A program made the position numbers and the translations under genes. A DNA stretch of 58,657 nucleotides from Tenacibaculum sp. (GTDB taxonomy: Bacteria; Bacteroidota; Bacteroidia; Flavobacteriales; Flavobacteriaceae): assembly GCA_020629275.1 (NCBI GenBank), contig JAHDDQ010000011.1, forward strand, positions 1 through 58,657. Direction: 5' to 3'. Below are positions 45,414 to 53,913 of this stretch, one piece after another (positions within the stretch are counted from its first letter, which is position 1; every line of letters starts with the position of its first letter). Below the pieces are notes generated by a model. It did not search any database. It was not told where the DNA came from and saw nothing but the letters and a program-made list of their open reading frames with translations.

Positions 45414-45863
45414 ATGAATTTCACTGTTAATTTTACCACTAGATGGGCTGATTTCGATGCCAATGTTCACATGCGTCACACTGCATATAATGATTATGCT
45501 GCAGAATCTCGATTACGTTTTTTTAATGAGTTCGGAATCACTATTCATGACTTCACAAAAGAAAAAGTAGGTCCGATTTTATTTGAAGAAAATACTCGTT
45601 TTCTTAAAGAAATACATTTGGGCGAAGACATTGCTGTAAACTTAAAAATTACAGGTTTATCCGAAAAAGGAGAACGATGGAAAATTCAGCATGAGGTTTT
45701 TAATAGTAAAGGACAATTATCTGCTGTTATTAATGTGTATGGTGCTTGGTTAGATTTAATAAAACGTAAGCTTACTGTACCTCCCCAAAAATTCCAACAA
45801 GTTTTTAATGATGCTGAAAGAACTGAAAACTTTAAAGAAATTCTTTTAAAGAGTGAGAAATAG
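45414..45863 (+). CDS. Acyl-CoA thioesterase, hotdog fold (4HBT family)
   Basis: The 149-residue protein has the hotdog-fold active-site motif TRWADFDANVHMRHTAYNDYAAESRLRFF, with the Asp of the 4-hydroxybenzoyl-CoA thioesterase group and the long helix that follows. The remaining beta-strands (FLKEIHLGEDIAVNLKITGLSEKGERWKIQHEVFN) complete one fold. It hydrolyses an acyl-CoA or acyl-ACP of unknown chain. Its 3' end overlaps the nuclease gene by 11 bp. Confidence 0.87.
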   Translation: MNFTVNFTTRWADFDANVHMRHTAYNDYAAESRLRFFNEFGITIHDFTKEKVGPILFEENTRFLKEIHLGEDIAVNLKITGLSEKGERWKIQHEVFNSKGQLSAVINVYGAWLDLIKRKLTVPPQKFQQVFNDAERTENFKEILLKSEK

Positions 45864-46665
45864 CAAGAAAATTATCACAGCTATTGCTTTAGTTATAACC
45901 TTAACTGGATATTATTTAGAAAAACAGGCAAGTGAAAAAAATATTCCTGTAATCACTGAAGAAAATACTTCGAGTAGAAGTGAGCAATTTGATTTTTTTC
46001 CAAGTTCAACCACTAATCAAATTATTCATCACAATTATTATAGTTTATCTTATAGTGAAGAACATGAACAAGCAGAATGGGTTGCATATGCTTTACACAA
46101 AAAAGATATAGCATATACTAACTTTAAAAGACCTTTTTTTGTGAGTGACCCAAGTGTAAGGACCACATCAGCTAGCTGGAAAAATTATAAGAGATCCGGT
46201 TATGACAAAGGACATTTATGTCCTGCTGGTGACAGGAAATTCTCTATTAAAGCTTTTGATGAAACATTTTACACTTCTAATATTGCACCACAAAAGCATA
46301 AATTTAATGCAGGTATATGGAATAGATTAGAGCAGAAAACAAGGTATTGGGCAAAAAAGTACAAGCATCTATATGTAATTACTGGAGGAGTTTTATATGC
46401 TAATAATCCTTTGAAAAAGATCGGTAAAGAAAGAGTTACCGTTCCTAATGCTTTCTATAAAGTATTATTAGACTATACAAAACCTGAAATTAAAGCCATT
46501 GCTTTTTTAATTCCACATAAAGAAAGTAAAAAGCCATTATCTGACTTTGTTATTTCAATCGATGAATTAGAAAAAATAACCAAATTAGATTTTTTTCCTA
46601 ATTTACCTGATGATACTGAGAATAAATTGGAAGCCTCTGTAAACTATAAGAAATGGGCTTTTTAA
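45853..46665 (+). CDS. DNA/RNA non-specific endonuclease (NucA/EndoG family), exported or anchored
   Basis: The 270-residue protein starts at a GTG overlapping the thioesterase gene and opens with a short basic end and a hydrophobic segment (IITAIALVITLTGYYL). The beta-beta-alpha-metal domain has YDKGHLCPAGDRKFS, with DKGH in place of the usual DRGH and the His as general base, and the metal Asn in FNAGIWNRLEQKTRYW. Flavobacterial members are secreted or periplasmic and may digest extracellular DNA. Confidence 0.9.
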   Translation: MRNSKKIITAIALVITLTGYYLEKQASEKNIPVITEENTSSRSEQFDFFPSSTTNQIIHHNYYSLSYSEEHEQAEWVAYALHKKDIAYTNFKRPFFVSDPSVRTTSASWKNYKRSGYDKGHLCPAGDRKFSIKAFDETFYTSNIAPQKHKFNAGIWNRLEQKTRYWAKKYKHLYVITGGVLYANNPLKKIGKERVTVPNAFYKVLLDYTKPEIKAIAFLIPHKESKKPLSDFVISIDELEKITKLDFFPNLPDDTENKLEASVNYKKWAF

Positions 46666-46742
46666 CTACAGTAAACAGTTTAAATACAGATTTAATTCTA
46701 CTATAAAGAAAGCTACAAATCATCCGTTTCATACGTATAAAC

Positions 46743-46776
46743 AAAAAAGGTTACACAAATTGTGTAACCTTTTTTT
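46743..46776. terminator. Bidirectional terminator between the nuclease and dsbD
   Basis: Arms AAAAAAGGTTACACAA and TTGTGTAACCTTTTTT form a perfect hairpin with T-runs on both strands, between convergent genes. Confidence 0.88.
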
Positions 46777-46796
46777 ATAGTTTATCTTAAATGAAC

Positions 46797-48296
46797 TTAG
46801 TTTTTAAACTGTTTCAATCCATCTTTCAACCATCCGTAATAAGAGATCTTATCCGTGTACTGTTGTGGCGTATTTAATACCTTTAATTCAGGAGTCATTA
46901 ATACGTAAAATGGCTGTGAAGCATTTTTAAAATTTACAGTTTGTAAAGTTGCCCACTTCTCACCATAAGTTCTGATCTTTTTAATTTTTCCATTAGGCTT
47001 TACGTAATCGAACTGTTTTTCAACTGGTAATGGGTTTTCATTATCATCAACATACAAAGAGATTAGTACATAATCATTCTTAATTGTTGAATAAATATTT
47101 GATTCACTCCAAACATTTTCTTCCATTTTACGACAGTTAACACATGCCCAACCGGTAAAGTCTAATAAAACAGGTTTGTTTACCGATTTAGCGTAAGCCA
47201 TACCTTCATCAAAATCTTTAAAACAATTTAAAGCTAAAGGACAGTTATCACTTTCTTGCTTGTATACACTATAAAATTGTGGTGGTGCAAAACCACTTAA
47301 TAACTTTTGATTCCACATTGGTTTCTTAGTTAAGCCTGGTGCTAAGTATACTGCAAAACCTAAAACGGCTAATCCAAGGACTATTCTCAAACCAGAAACT
47401 CTTTTGATTTTTGGTCCTCCAGGGAATTTTATTACCCCAAATAAGAATAATGCTGCTAATACAGTTATTAAAATCCAGATACCTATAAATACTTCTCTTT
47501 TTAATATGTTCCATTGACCAACTAAATCTGCATTTGATAAAAATTTGAATGCTAATGCTAGTTCTATGAAACCTAAGATTACCGTAATTGCCTTCATCCA
47601 AAAACCTGATTTTGGCAACGATTTTAATAAATTAGGGAATAATGCAAAGAATGCAAACGGAAGCGCTAATGCTACTCCAAAACCACCCATTCCTGCAGTT
47701 AATTGCATCGGTCCTCCATCAGAAGTTAACGAACCTGCTAACAGAGATCCTAAAATTGGGCCTGTACAAGAGAATGATACAATTGCTAAAGTTATAGCCA
47801 TAAAGAAAATTCCAACAATTCCTCCAATACCAGAAGCACTGTCTGCCTTATTACTCCATGAGCTTGGTAATGTTATTGTATAAAAACCGAAGAAAGAACC
47901 TGCGAAAAATACTAAAATTACAAAGAAGAATATGTTTAACCACATATTCGTAGAGATTGTATTAAATATTTCAGGATCTAAACTATCCATAAAATGGAAA
48001 GGTAAACTTAAAACTACATAAATAGCTGCAATGAATACACCATATATAATAGAGTTAGTTACCCCTTTAGATTTCTTTTGTGATTGTTTTGTAAAAAACG
48101 ATACTGTTAATGGTATTAACGGGAAAACACAAGGTGTTAAAAATGCAATTAAACCACCTAAAAATCCTAAAAGAAAGATATTAAGTAGATTTCCTTTTTC
48201 GTCTTTTCCTCCGCTTCCATCATTTACACTAGCATTTAATAACTCAGGATTTTTAATGTCTAGTTTTAATGATTGAGTTAGTTTTTTTCTAATCAA
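46797..48296 (-). CDS. dsbD: DsbD-like thiol:disulfide interchange protein, membrane and thioredoxin domains
   Basis: This 499-residue part has eight or so membrane helices (about 37-320) with the CcdA-type motif TPCVFPLIPL (C56) and the second Cys in SFSCTGPILGSLLAG, then a periplasmic thioredoxin domain with the CxxC GWACVNCRKME (385-388). It would carry electrons from cytoplasmic thioredoxin to periplasmic disulfides. The normal N-terminal alpha domain is missing and is encoded by the preceding gene, overlapping by 8 bp. The start is a TTG inside the sequence TTGATTAG, which also holds the upstream stop. See the split-gene finding. Confidence 0.85.
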   Translation of the reverse strand: MIRKKLTQSLKLDIKNPELLNASVNDGSGGKDEKGNLLNIFLLGFLGGLIAFLTPCVFPLIPLTVSFFTKQSQKKSKGVTNSIIYGVFIAAIYVVLSLPFHFMDSLDPEIFNTISTNMWLNIFFFVILVFFAGSFFGFYTITLPSSWSNKADSASGIGGIVGIFFMAITLAIVSFSCTGPILGSLLAGSLTSDGGPMQLTAGMGGFGVALALPFAFFALFPNLLKSLPKSGFWMKAITVILGFIELALAFKFLSNADLVGQWNILKREVFIGIWILITVLAALFLFGVIKFPGGPKIKRVSGLRIVLGLAVLGFAVYLAPGLTKKPMWNQKLLSGFAPPQFYSVYKQESDNCPLALNCFKDFDEGMAYAKSVNKPVLLDFTGWACVNCRKMEENVWSESNIYSTIKNDYVLISLYVDDNENPLPVEKQFDYVKPNGKIKKIRTYGEKWATLQTVNFKNASQPFYVLMTPELKVLNTPQQYTDKISYYGWLKDGLKQFKN

Positions 48297-48774
48297 CAGT
48301 TGATACAGTTGCTACAACTTCTCCTCCATCTAATGAAAATGTAAAGTCATCATCATATGGTAAACAGAATTCTTTACAAACTTGAGCATCTATATTTAGA
48401 GAAACTTGCCTAAGGCTTGGATCATCTAATTTTATACGTTGTACTAATACTGCTTCTTCTACAAAAAAGATTTCATCTATTCCCCAGATTTCACTGTACT
48501 CGGTCTTAGTTTTACTTTCTGTTGCCTTACCTATCAAGGTATAACCACTATCACCTTCAGAAGGTTTAATGGTCATTGGCAATGATGCATCTTCAGGATT
48601 ATACTGAGAATACAGATGCCAATCATCTTCAATATATACATTGAATATTAAATCATATTCAGTATCTGAGATTTTCTTTACTGAGGTTTCTATCTCCACA
48701 GGAGCATCGTCCTGAGCATAGGAAGTAAAGGTAAATCCTAGGATTAATAAAAGTAGGGTAATTACTCTTTTCAT
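48289..48774 (-). CDS. DsbD alpha-domain protein, separate from the membrane part
   Basis: The 161-residue protein has a signal peptide (cleavage after SYA, about 20) and an immunoglobulin-like domain typical of the DsbD N-terminus: YDLIFNVYIEDDWHLYSQYNPEDASLPMTI, then the redox Cys pair C133/C137 in QVCKEFCLPYDDDF. In most relatives this domain is joined to the membrane part in one protein of about 670 residues. Here it ends in a TAG 8 bp inside the next gene. It is 11 bp after tilS on the same strand. Confidence 0.82.
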   Translation of the reverse strand: MKRVITLLLLILGFTFTSYAQDDAPVEIETSVKKISDTEYDLIFNVYIEDDWHLYSQYNPEDASLPMTIKPSEGDSGYTLIGKATESKTKTEYSEIWGIDEIFFVEEAVLVQRIKLDDPSLRQVSLNIDAQVCKEFCLPYDDDFTFSLDGGEVVATVSTVD

Positions 48775-48785
48775 TGTTGTTGGGG

Positions 48786-50108
48786 TTATTTATGTACTAC
48801 ACTTAATTTAATTATGTTCTCTTCGGAATTGAGGTTGGTTAAAAATCTTCTGTCTTGTCGCATACCAATAACCCATATTATAGCGTTATCGTTATTACAT
48901 AGCAACCAAACATTCTGTTTCTCGAGTTTTGATAGCTTTTGATCTTTAAAGAATTTACTTATTTTCTTTTTGCCTGACATTCCTGCTGGGTAAAAGAAAT
49001 CACCTTCCTTCCATCTTCTTAAAATCATCGGGAAAGTTACTAAATTTTTGTTAACTAACGCACAATTTTTAGAGTCTCCTTGTTTTTTTATTGTATCTTC
49101 GATTTTTAAATGTATTGGAGTATTGATCTCACCAACTCCTTTTTTAACAAGATACTCATTATTATTTTTTGTTTTTTTTTGTTTTTTGTAGAGAAGCAAA
49201 AAACTTCTATCCTTTAGTAAGACGTGGGTTCTAGAGATAATTTCCTTTCCTGATTGAGCAAATAACAAATCGTATACATTCTCCCATTCTGTAAAATTGT
49301 AAGATTTAAGGAGCTGGTATAAATATGCCTTTGGTGTTGATAATTTTAACATTTTTTCAATGTCAATTTTCAACACATCCTCCTGTTCTTCTATGATTTC
49401 GTGTTTAATCTCATCAACTTTATCATCAATAATCTGCTTACTTTCTTCTAAATATTGAATGGTATTAGCAAAGGAATTCAGTAGACTCGGATTTATCTCT
49501 TTTAATATTGGGATAACTTTTGAACGTATTGCATTACGGGTATACTTTATGTCTAGATTCGATTTATCTTCTCTCCACGCTAAATTATTCTGTTTAGCAT
49601 AATCAACTATAGCTTCTTTCGTAAATGGTAGTAGCGGCCTTATGATCGTTTTTGTTTGTTTAGGAATACCTGTTAAACCCTCTAAACCTGCACCTCTAGT
49701 TAAATTAAATAAAAATGTCTCCAAATTATCGTTCGCATGGTGTGCTGTTGCAATATAATCTAAATCATTTTCTTTAATTAGTTCATGAAACCATGTATAT
49801 CGTAAATTTCTAGCTGCTAATTGAATAGATTCTTTACTTTGCTTTGCATATAATGAAGTATTAAATGTTGTACTGTATACCTTGCAGTTTAGATTCTTTC
49901 CGTAATTGTATACATGCTCTTCGTCTAAATCACTTTCATCTCCTCTTAACTTAAAATTACAATGTGCCAATGAGATTTTATATCCCATTTTGTGAAATAA
50001 ATGTGTCAATACGACGCTGTCAACTCCACCTGATATAGCTACTAAAATCTTTTTATTGACTAATAACGGAAACTGTTCTTCAATATGTTTTCTAAACGCA
50101 ATTAACAT
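48786..50108 (-). CDS. tilS: tRNA(Ile)-lysidine synthetase TilS
   Basis: The 440-residue PP-loop ATPase has the motif SGGVDS at 26-31 and the motif ATAHHANDNLETFLFNLTRGAGLEGLTGI, then the Bacteroidota-type C-terminal domain with FKDQKLSKLEKQNVWLL. It modifies C34 of tRNA-Ile(CAU) to lysidine so that it reads AUA, which an AT-rich genome uses often. It lies 6 bp after the alpha/beta hydrolase. Confidence 0.95.
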   Translation of the reverse strand: MLIAFRKHIEEQFPLLVNKKILVAISGGVDSVVLTHLFHKMGYKISLAHCNFKLRGDESDLDEEHVYNYGKNLNCKVYSTTFNTSLYAKQSKESIQLAARNLRYTWFHELIKENDLDYIATAHHANDNLETFLFNLTRGAGLEGLTGIPKQTKTIIRPLLPFTKEAIVDYAKQNNLAWREDKSNLDIKYTRNAIRSKVIPILKEINPSLLNSFANTIQYLEESKQIIDDKVDEIKHEIIEEQEDVLKIDIEKMLKLSTPKAYLYQLLKSYNFTEWENVYDLLFAQSGKEIISRTHVLLKDRSFLLLYKKQKKTKNNNEYLVKKGVGEINTPIHLKIEDTIKKQGDSKNCALVNKNLVTFPMILRRWKEGDFFYPAGMSGKKKISKFFKDQKLSKLEKQNVWLLCNNDNAIIWVIGMRQDRRFLTNLNSEENIIKLSVVHK

Positions 50109-50114
50109 GAACTT

Positions 50115-50939
50115 CTAGATGTTGAGTTTTAGCCATTCAATAACATCATTCATCATTTTTTCTTTACATAAATCATTGTGTAATTCATGATAGCCTTTAT
50201 CATATAAAATTAAATCTGCTTTTTCTGTTCTATCGCTAAACGCTTGGGTGCCTTTATAATCAATTAATTGGTCATCTGTTCCATGTAGTAACAGCATAGG
50301 TATTGATAAACTGGAAGCATTAGAAATAGCCCACTCTCCTTTTTCCATAAAAACTAAGGAAAAATTTGGACTAACTTTACTGTGTACTAACTTATCATTA
50401 CTATATTTTTTAACCTCTTCTTTGTCTCTTGAAATGAAACTATGATCAATTTCATTTCCTAAAGTAATAGAAGGTGCTATATTTTTTATAATATTTCCTA
50501 AAAAAAGCTTCCATTTTGGTGGTTGAAAGGCTAATCTTAAAAATGGACTTGTTGCAATTACTCCTTTCAAATTATTACCTTTACTTAAGCTATAATTAAT
50601 TACAGCGTTTCCTCCCATAGAATGCCCATATAGGAAAATAGGTTTTTCAGTACCTAAGAGTTCTTTTGCTTTACCTATAGCTAAATTGATACTTTTTAAT
50701 ACGTGCTCGTAACCTGGGTTATGGCCTCTTTTTCCTGTTGTTCTTCCGTGCCCAAAATGATCAAAGGCAATCACATCAAAATTATTTTCTATTAATCTTT
50801 TTATTGGATACTCAAAACGCCCTAAATGCTCACCTAAACCATGTACTATAAGCACTATCCCTTTGGACTGTTGCGCATTCCAATATTGACCAAAAAAATC
50901 AGTTTTATGATATTTAAATGTAAACGTATGCTTTGACAT
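50115..50939 (-). CDS. Alpha/beta hydrolase, monoacylglycerol lipase-like
   Basis: The 274-residue protein has an oxyanion region VLIVHGLGEHLGRFEYPIKRL, the nucleophile elbow GHSMGGNAVI (Ser near 109), the acid in LLHGTDDQLIDYKGT and the catalytic His in YHELHNDLCKE. The HGxGEH and GHSMGG motifs are those of the monoglyceride lipase/lysophospholipase group. There is no signal peptide. The physiological ester is unknown. It is in the pabB-tilS operon. Confidence 0.9.
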   Translation of the reverse strand: MSKHTFTFKYHKTDFFGQYWNAQQSKGIVLIVHGLGEHLGRFEYPIKRLIENNFDVIAFDHFGHGRTTGKRGHNPGYEHVLKSINLAIGKAKELLGTEKPIFLYGHSMGGNAVINYSLSKGNNLKGVIATSPFLRLAFQPPKWKLFLGNIIKNIAPSITLGNEIDHSFISRDKEEVKKYSNDKLVHSKVSPNFSLVFMEKGEWAISNASSLSIPMLLLHGTDDQLIDYKGTQAFSDRTEKADLILYDKGYHELHNDLCKEKMMNDVIEWLKLNI

Positions 50940-50977
50940 GTGTCTTTAGTTAAGAATTCTTCTGTAATTTATACAAA

Positions 50978-52282
50978 TTATGTATTAGTTAATACATATT
51001 TCATTGCTTTAGCTTTCAATAAACATTCTTCATATTCTTTTTCAGGTATAGATTTTGCTGTAATCGCTCCTCCTACAGAGTAAGATATGTATTTTTGTGT
51101 TTGATTGTACAAAATACTTCGTATTACCACATTGAAATCAAAATCTCCATCAGGTGTAAAATACCCTACAGCTCCAGAATATAATCCTCTTTTTGTATTC
51201 TCTAAATTTTCAATAATTTTCATTGCTGAAATCTTAGGAGCTCCTGTCATACTTCCCATTGGAAATGTATCTCTAATAACATCAACAGGATGTATATCTT
51301 CTTTTATCTCAGAAACTACTGTTGAGATTAATTGATGAACTTGTTCAAAAGGATAAACTTTACAGAGTTCTTCTACTCGTACAGTTCCTTTTTTTGCTGT
51401 TCTGGATAAATCGTTACGAACTAAATCAACAATCATAATATTCTCCGATCGCTCCTTCTCATCTCTAGCTAAATCATAAGCTGTTTTATCGTCTTCAACT
51501 TTATCTACATAACGCTTAGCTGTTCCTTTGATAGGTTGTGATATAATCTTCGTTCCTTCTTTTCTAATATACCTTTCTGGTGATGCTGACAATAAATATA
51601 AATCATCATTCTTGAAAAAGGTTGCAAAAGGGGGTTTAGATATTTTATTTAAATGTGTGTAGGTTGCATATGGATTAATCTCAGCATTTTCAGCATAAAA
51701 TTCTTGACAGAAATTTGCCTCATAAATGTCTCCTCTATGAATATGGTTTATAACTTGTGTTACTTTACGATGATATTCATCTTTATGTGTACGTAGTTTT
51801 ATTCTAACTGTAGCACTTTTAGCTACGCGAATTGTATTTAAATTAAAATTGATAATGTCTTCAAAGTCATCTTCAATTTCATCATCTACTACTCTTAAAT
51901 ATAAAAACTGTACTTCATTGTCTTTTATGAAGATTATTTTTTGCGGTTGAAAAAAATACATTTCTGGAAATAATAACCCATCAAAATTTTGAGATTTTAA
52001 GTGCTCAGTGTCGTTTTTTAAGTCGTAAGACAGGTACCCAAATAAATAATCTTTTGTATACGATTGGTACTCTTTTAATGATTCAAAAGCGTTAAATGAG
52101 TCTGTTTTTATAGATGTAAATTCCTCTACTGCTAATACACAATCGAAGCTAGAATATGTTTGTTCATATTCATTACTATCCAAATGAACAATTGTTTCGT
52201 ATTGTTGCCCCCAGGCTAATAAATGGTTTTTAACTTTCTCTATATCTTCTACGAAGAAAGTTCTTTTTGTACGTAAAGACAT
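50978..52282 (-). CDS. pabB: Aminodeoxychorismate synthase component I (PabB)
   Basis: The 434-residue chorismate-binding protein has PIKGT at 250-254. The Lys at this site marks PabB (the nucleophile that forms the covalent intermediate), while anthranilate synthase has Ala. Other motifs: SASPERYI, ENIMIVDLVRNDLSRTAKKGTV, FPMGSMTGAPKISAMKIIE, and GLYSGAVGYFTPDGDFDFNVVIRSI. It makes 4-amino-4-deoxychorismate for folate together with an amidotransferase partner encoded elsewhere. A TATTTTTG element sits directly in front of the ATG, and the transcript seems to run on into the hydrolase, tilS and dsbD. Confidence 0.93.
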   Translation of the reverse strand: MSLRTKRTFFVEDIEKVKNHLLAWGQQYETIVHLDSNEYEQTYSSFDCVLAVEEFTSIKTDSFNAFESLKEYQSYTKDYLFGYLSYDLKNDTEHLKSQNFDGLLFPEMYFFQPQKIIFIKDNEVQFLYLRVVDDEIEDDFEDIINFNLNTIRVAKSATVRIKLRTHKDEYHRKVTQVINHIHRGDIYEANFCQEFYAENAEINPYATYTHLNKISKPPFATFFKNDDLYLLSASPERYIRKEGTKIISQPIKGTAKRYVDKVEDDKTAYDLARDEKERSENIMIVDLVRNDLSRTAKKGTVRVEELCKVYPFEQVHQLISTVVSEIKEDIHPVDVIRDTFPMGSMTGAPKISAMKIIENLENTKRGLYSGAVGYFTPDGDFDFNVVIRSILYNQTQKYISYSVGGAITAKSIPEKEYEECLLKAKAMKYVLTNT

Positions 52283-52286
52283 TAAG

Positions 52287-52294
52287 CAAAAATA
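52287..52294 (-). promoter_or_regulatory. -7 element of the pabB operon, very near the ATG
   Basis: The minus strand reads TATTTTTG and ends only 4 bp before the ATG at 52282. If it is used, the transcript would start at or near the start codon. It overlaps the T-tail of the terminator upstream, so it could also be a chance match. Confidence 0.35.
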
Positions 52295-52327
52295 AAAAAA
52301 TGAATGTAACTATTAAGTTGACATTCA
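52291..52327 (-). terminator. Terminator after the radical SAM maturase gene
   Basis: On the minus strand arms TGAATGT and ACATTCA, with AACT/AGTT continuing the stem inside, are followed by seven T. Confidence 0.8.
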
Positions 52328-52364
52328 CTTTATATTTTTAGATTTTAATCTTTCTTATTAATTG

Positions 52365-53600
52365 TTAAGCTTCTATTAGATTGTTGTTTTTTGCAAAAGA
52401 TTCTAATTCTTCTTCTTTATATGTATGTATTTTTTTAGATATACTTTTTAAATATGCTTTAATTTCTTCTGGTTGAATTGCTTGAATGTTCTCTTTCTCA
52501 TTTAAATTTGGAAAAGAAGTTATAAAGTAGTGTTGAATGTGTGCTATAAACTTAATTAAATCATTACAATATACGGATGGATTATTAAATCCTTTTGCTT
52601 TGCTGTATCTATTCACTAATCTTCCTCCTCTGCAAATTTCCTGTAAAGGACATTCTTGGCACTGCCTACTTAACTTTTTACTAAAGTTATTAAAATATAG
52701 TTTGCCTAAAGAGGTTTTTTCTATGGCATCTAATTCATCTTTTGCTATGTTAAGTCCTGTTTTAGTAAACCCCTGTCCACATGCTTTCAAGGAATCTACA
52801 GCCTCAATTTCGCCATTAGTTTCAACGACTAAAACCGTTACTTCATTTTTATGGTTTTCTTCTATACGTAATAAACTGTTTAACAACCCAATAAACATTG
52901 GGATTTTATACTTCTCAGGATCGTCTATCCAAATATCAAAAAGTTTGATTAACCAATCGGCCATCTCTGTTTTATTCTTATCAAACGGGTAACTATCGTG
53001 TGTATAATCAGGGATTAGAAAATTCACATAACTAGCTTTCATTTTTTTAAAACTATTATATGTTTCTATTGGATCTTCTTTTGTATTAATTACACAAGCT
53101 ATGTCTGCAAAATCCATTTTTTGCTTTAATAATTGAACTCCTTTAAAAACATCTTTATAGCTTCCATTACCTTTATGATCTACTCGAAACATATCATGTG
53201 CCTTTTCAGTTCCGTCTACACTAACACTTGGTGCTATATTGAACTCGTTAAAAATTGAAATCCATTCGTTGTCTAAAAGCACTCCATTTGTTTGTATATC
53301 ATATGAAAAGGTGACTTCTTTTAATTCTTTTTGAAGATGATTCACTTTGTCTATAAATCCTCTAAAAAACTCTTTTGGAGCTAACAAAGGCTCCCCACCA
53401 TGAAACAAAAAAGAAAACTCTTTCTTGTTGTATTTCTTTATATATCGCTTAGTTTTTTCAAGAATATGATCTACAGTATCTGCAGTCATAAATTTAGGTT
53501 GCCTTTTAAAAGTAGTGTCTCCTAAATTGTACATAAAACAATACGAACAATTTAAATTACACCTGCTTGCCACTTTTAAAACTAAAGAATTGAAATCCAT
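52365..53600 (-). CDS. Radical SAM/SPASM peptide maturase of a RiPP system
   Basis: The 411-residue enzyme has the radical SAM cluster motif C14-x3-C18-x2-C21 (ASRCNLNCSYCFMY) and the SAM-contact motif HGGEP (67-71). The C-terminal SPASM region has C274 (CGQGF), C314, C317, C323 and C345, ending in GFNNPSVYC. That NPSVYC end, with RYS before it, is typical of the GrrM/XyeB/FxsB group, which crosslink aromatic side chains in peptides. One SPASM position (R327 in CRGGR) lacks a cysteine. No sulfatase is near, so a sulfatase-maturase role is unlikely. It is downstream of the GG-leader gene across a hairpin. Confidence 0.85.
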   Translation of the reverse strand: MDFNSLVLKVASRCNLNCSYCFMYNLGDTTFKRQPKFMTADTVDHILEKTKRYIKKYNKKEFSFLFHGGEPLLAPKEFFRGFIDKVNHLQKELKEVTFSYDIQTNGVLLDNEWISIFNEFNIAPSVSVDGTEKAHDMFRVDHKGNGSYKDVFKGVQLLKQKMDFADIACVINTKEDPIETYNSFKKMKASYVNFLIPDYTHDSYPFDKNKTEMADWLIKLFDIWIDDPEKYKIPMFIGLLNSLLRIEENHKNEVTVLVVETNGEIEAVDSLKACGQGFTKTGLNIAKDELDAIEKTSLGKLYFNNFSKKLSRQCQECPLQEICRGGRLVNRYSKAKGFNNPSVYCNDLIKFIAHIQHYFITSFPNLNEKENIQAIQPEEIKAYLKSISKKIHTYKEEELESFAKNNNLIEA

Positions 53601-53619
53601 GGTATTTGTTTTATGAAGT

Positions 53620-53670
53620 TAAAACAAGGAAGCAATTGAATAAAACTAAATCAGTTAGTTGCTTCCTTGT
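53620..53670 (-). terminator. Hairpin between the precursor and maturase genes, likely attenuator
   Basis: Perfect 12-bp arms (ACAAGGAAGCAA at 53624-53635, TTGCTTCCTTGT at 53659-53670) enclose 23 bases. On the minus strand they are followed by only four T before other bases. It should let part of the transcription read through to the maturase and leave the short precursor mRNA in excess. Confidence 0.7.
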
Positions 53671-53685
53671 CTATTTGAAAGTTAT

Positions 53686-53913
53686 TTATCCACTAACATG
53701 GTTGTCTTTAACAGCTTTTGCTAAACACATTTGGTAAGTGTCAGACCACACCATTCCTATCGGACATTTTCTTCCACCTCCGCTAGTAGGATAATAAATT
53801 TTATCATTATCACTAGGAACACCTTGAATCCCTCCTCTAATACTTTGTAATTCTTCAGTTTTTAAATTTGAGAACTTCTCTAATCCTTTAGATAAAAAAA
53901 ATGCTTTTTTCAT
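53686..53913 (-). CDS. GG-leader RiPP precursor peptide
   Basis: The 75-residue peptide has a leader with FSNLKTEELQSIRGG, ending in GG at 27-28. The Leu/Glu pattern and the double glycine are those of leaders cut by C39-type exporters in Bacteroidota. The core of 47 residues has YYP (40-42), a GGGRKC segment, a WSD triad (W56-D58), a Tyr at 60 and two cysteines (C50 and C63). An adjacent radical SAM/SPASM enzyme and the hairpin between the two genes support a precursor-maturase pair. The crosslink site is not known. W56-S57-D58 fits the aromatic-x-x pattern of three-residue cyclophanes best. Confidence 0.8.
   Translation of the reverse strand: MKKAFFLSKGLEKFSNLKTEELQSIRGGIQGVPSDNDKIYYPTSGGGRKCPIGMVWSDTYQMCLAKAVKDNHVSG

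Noticed and set aside
48281..48288. A7 tract as the cause of a frameshift in dsbD
   Set aside because: The TAG of the first frame lies before the A tract in reading order, so slippage or an indel there cannot restore one frame.
52365..53600. Radical SAM protein as an anaerobic sulfatase maturase
   Set aside because: The N-terminal motifs are similar, but no sulfatase is near, a GG-leader gene is adjacent and the C-terminal NPSVYC motif points to the peptide-maturase group.
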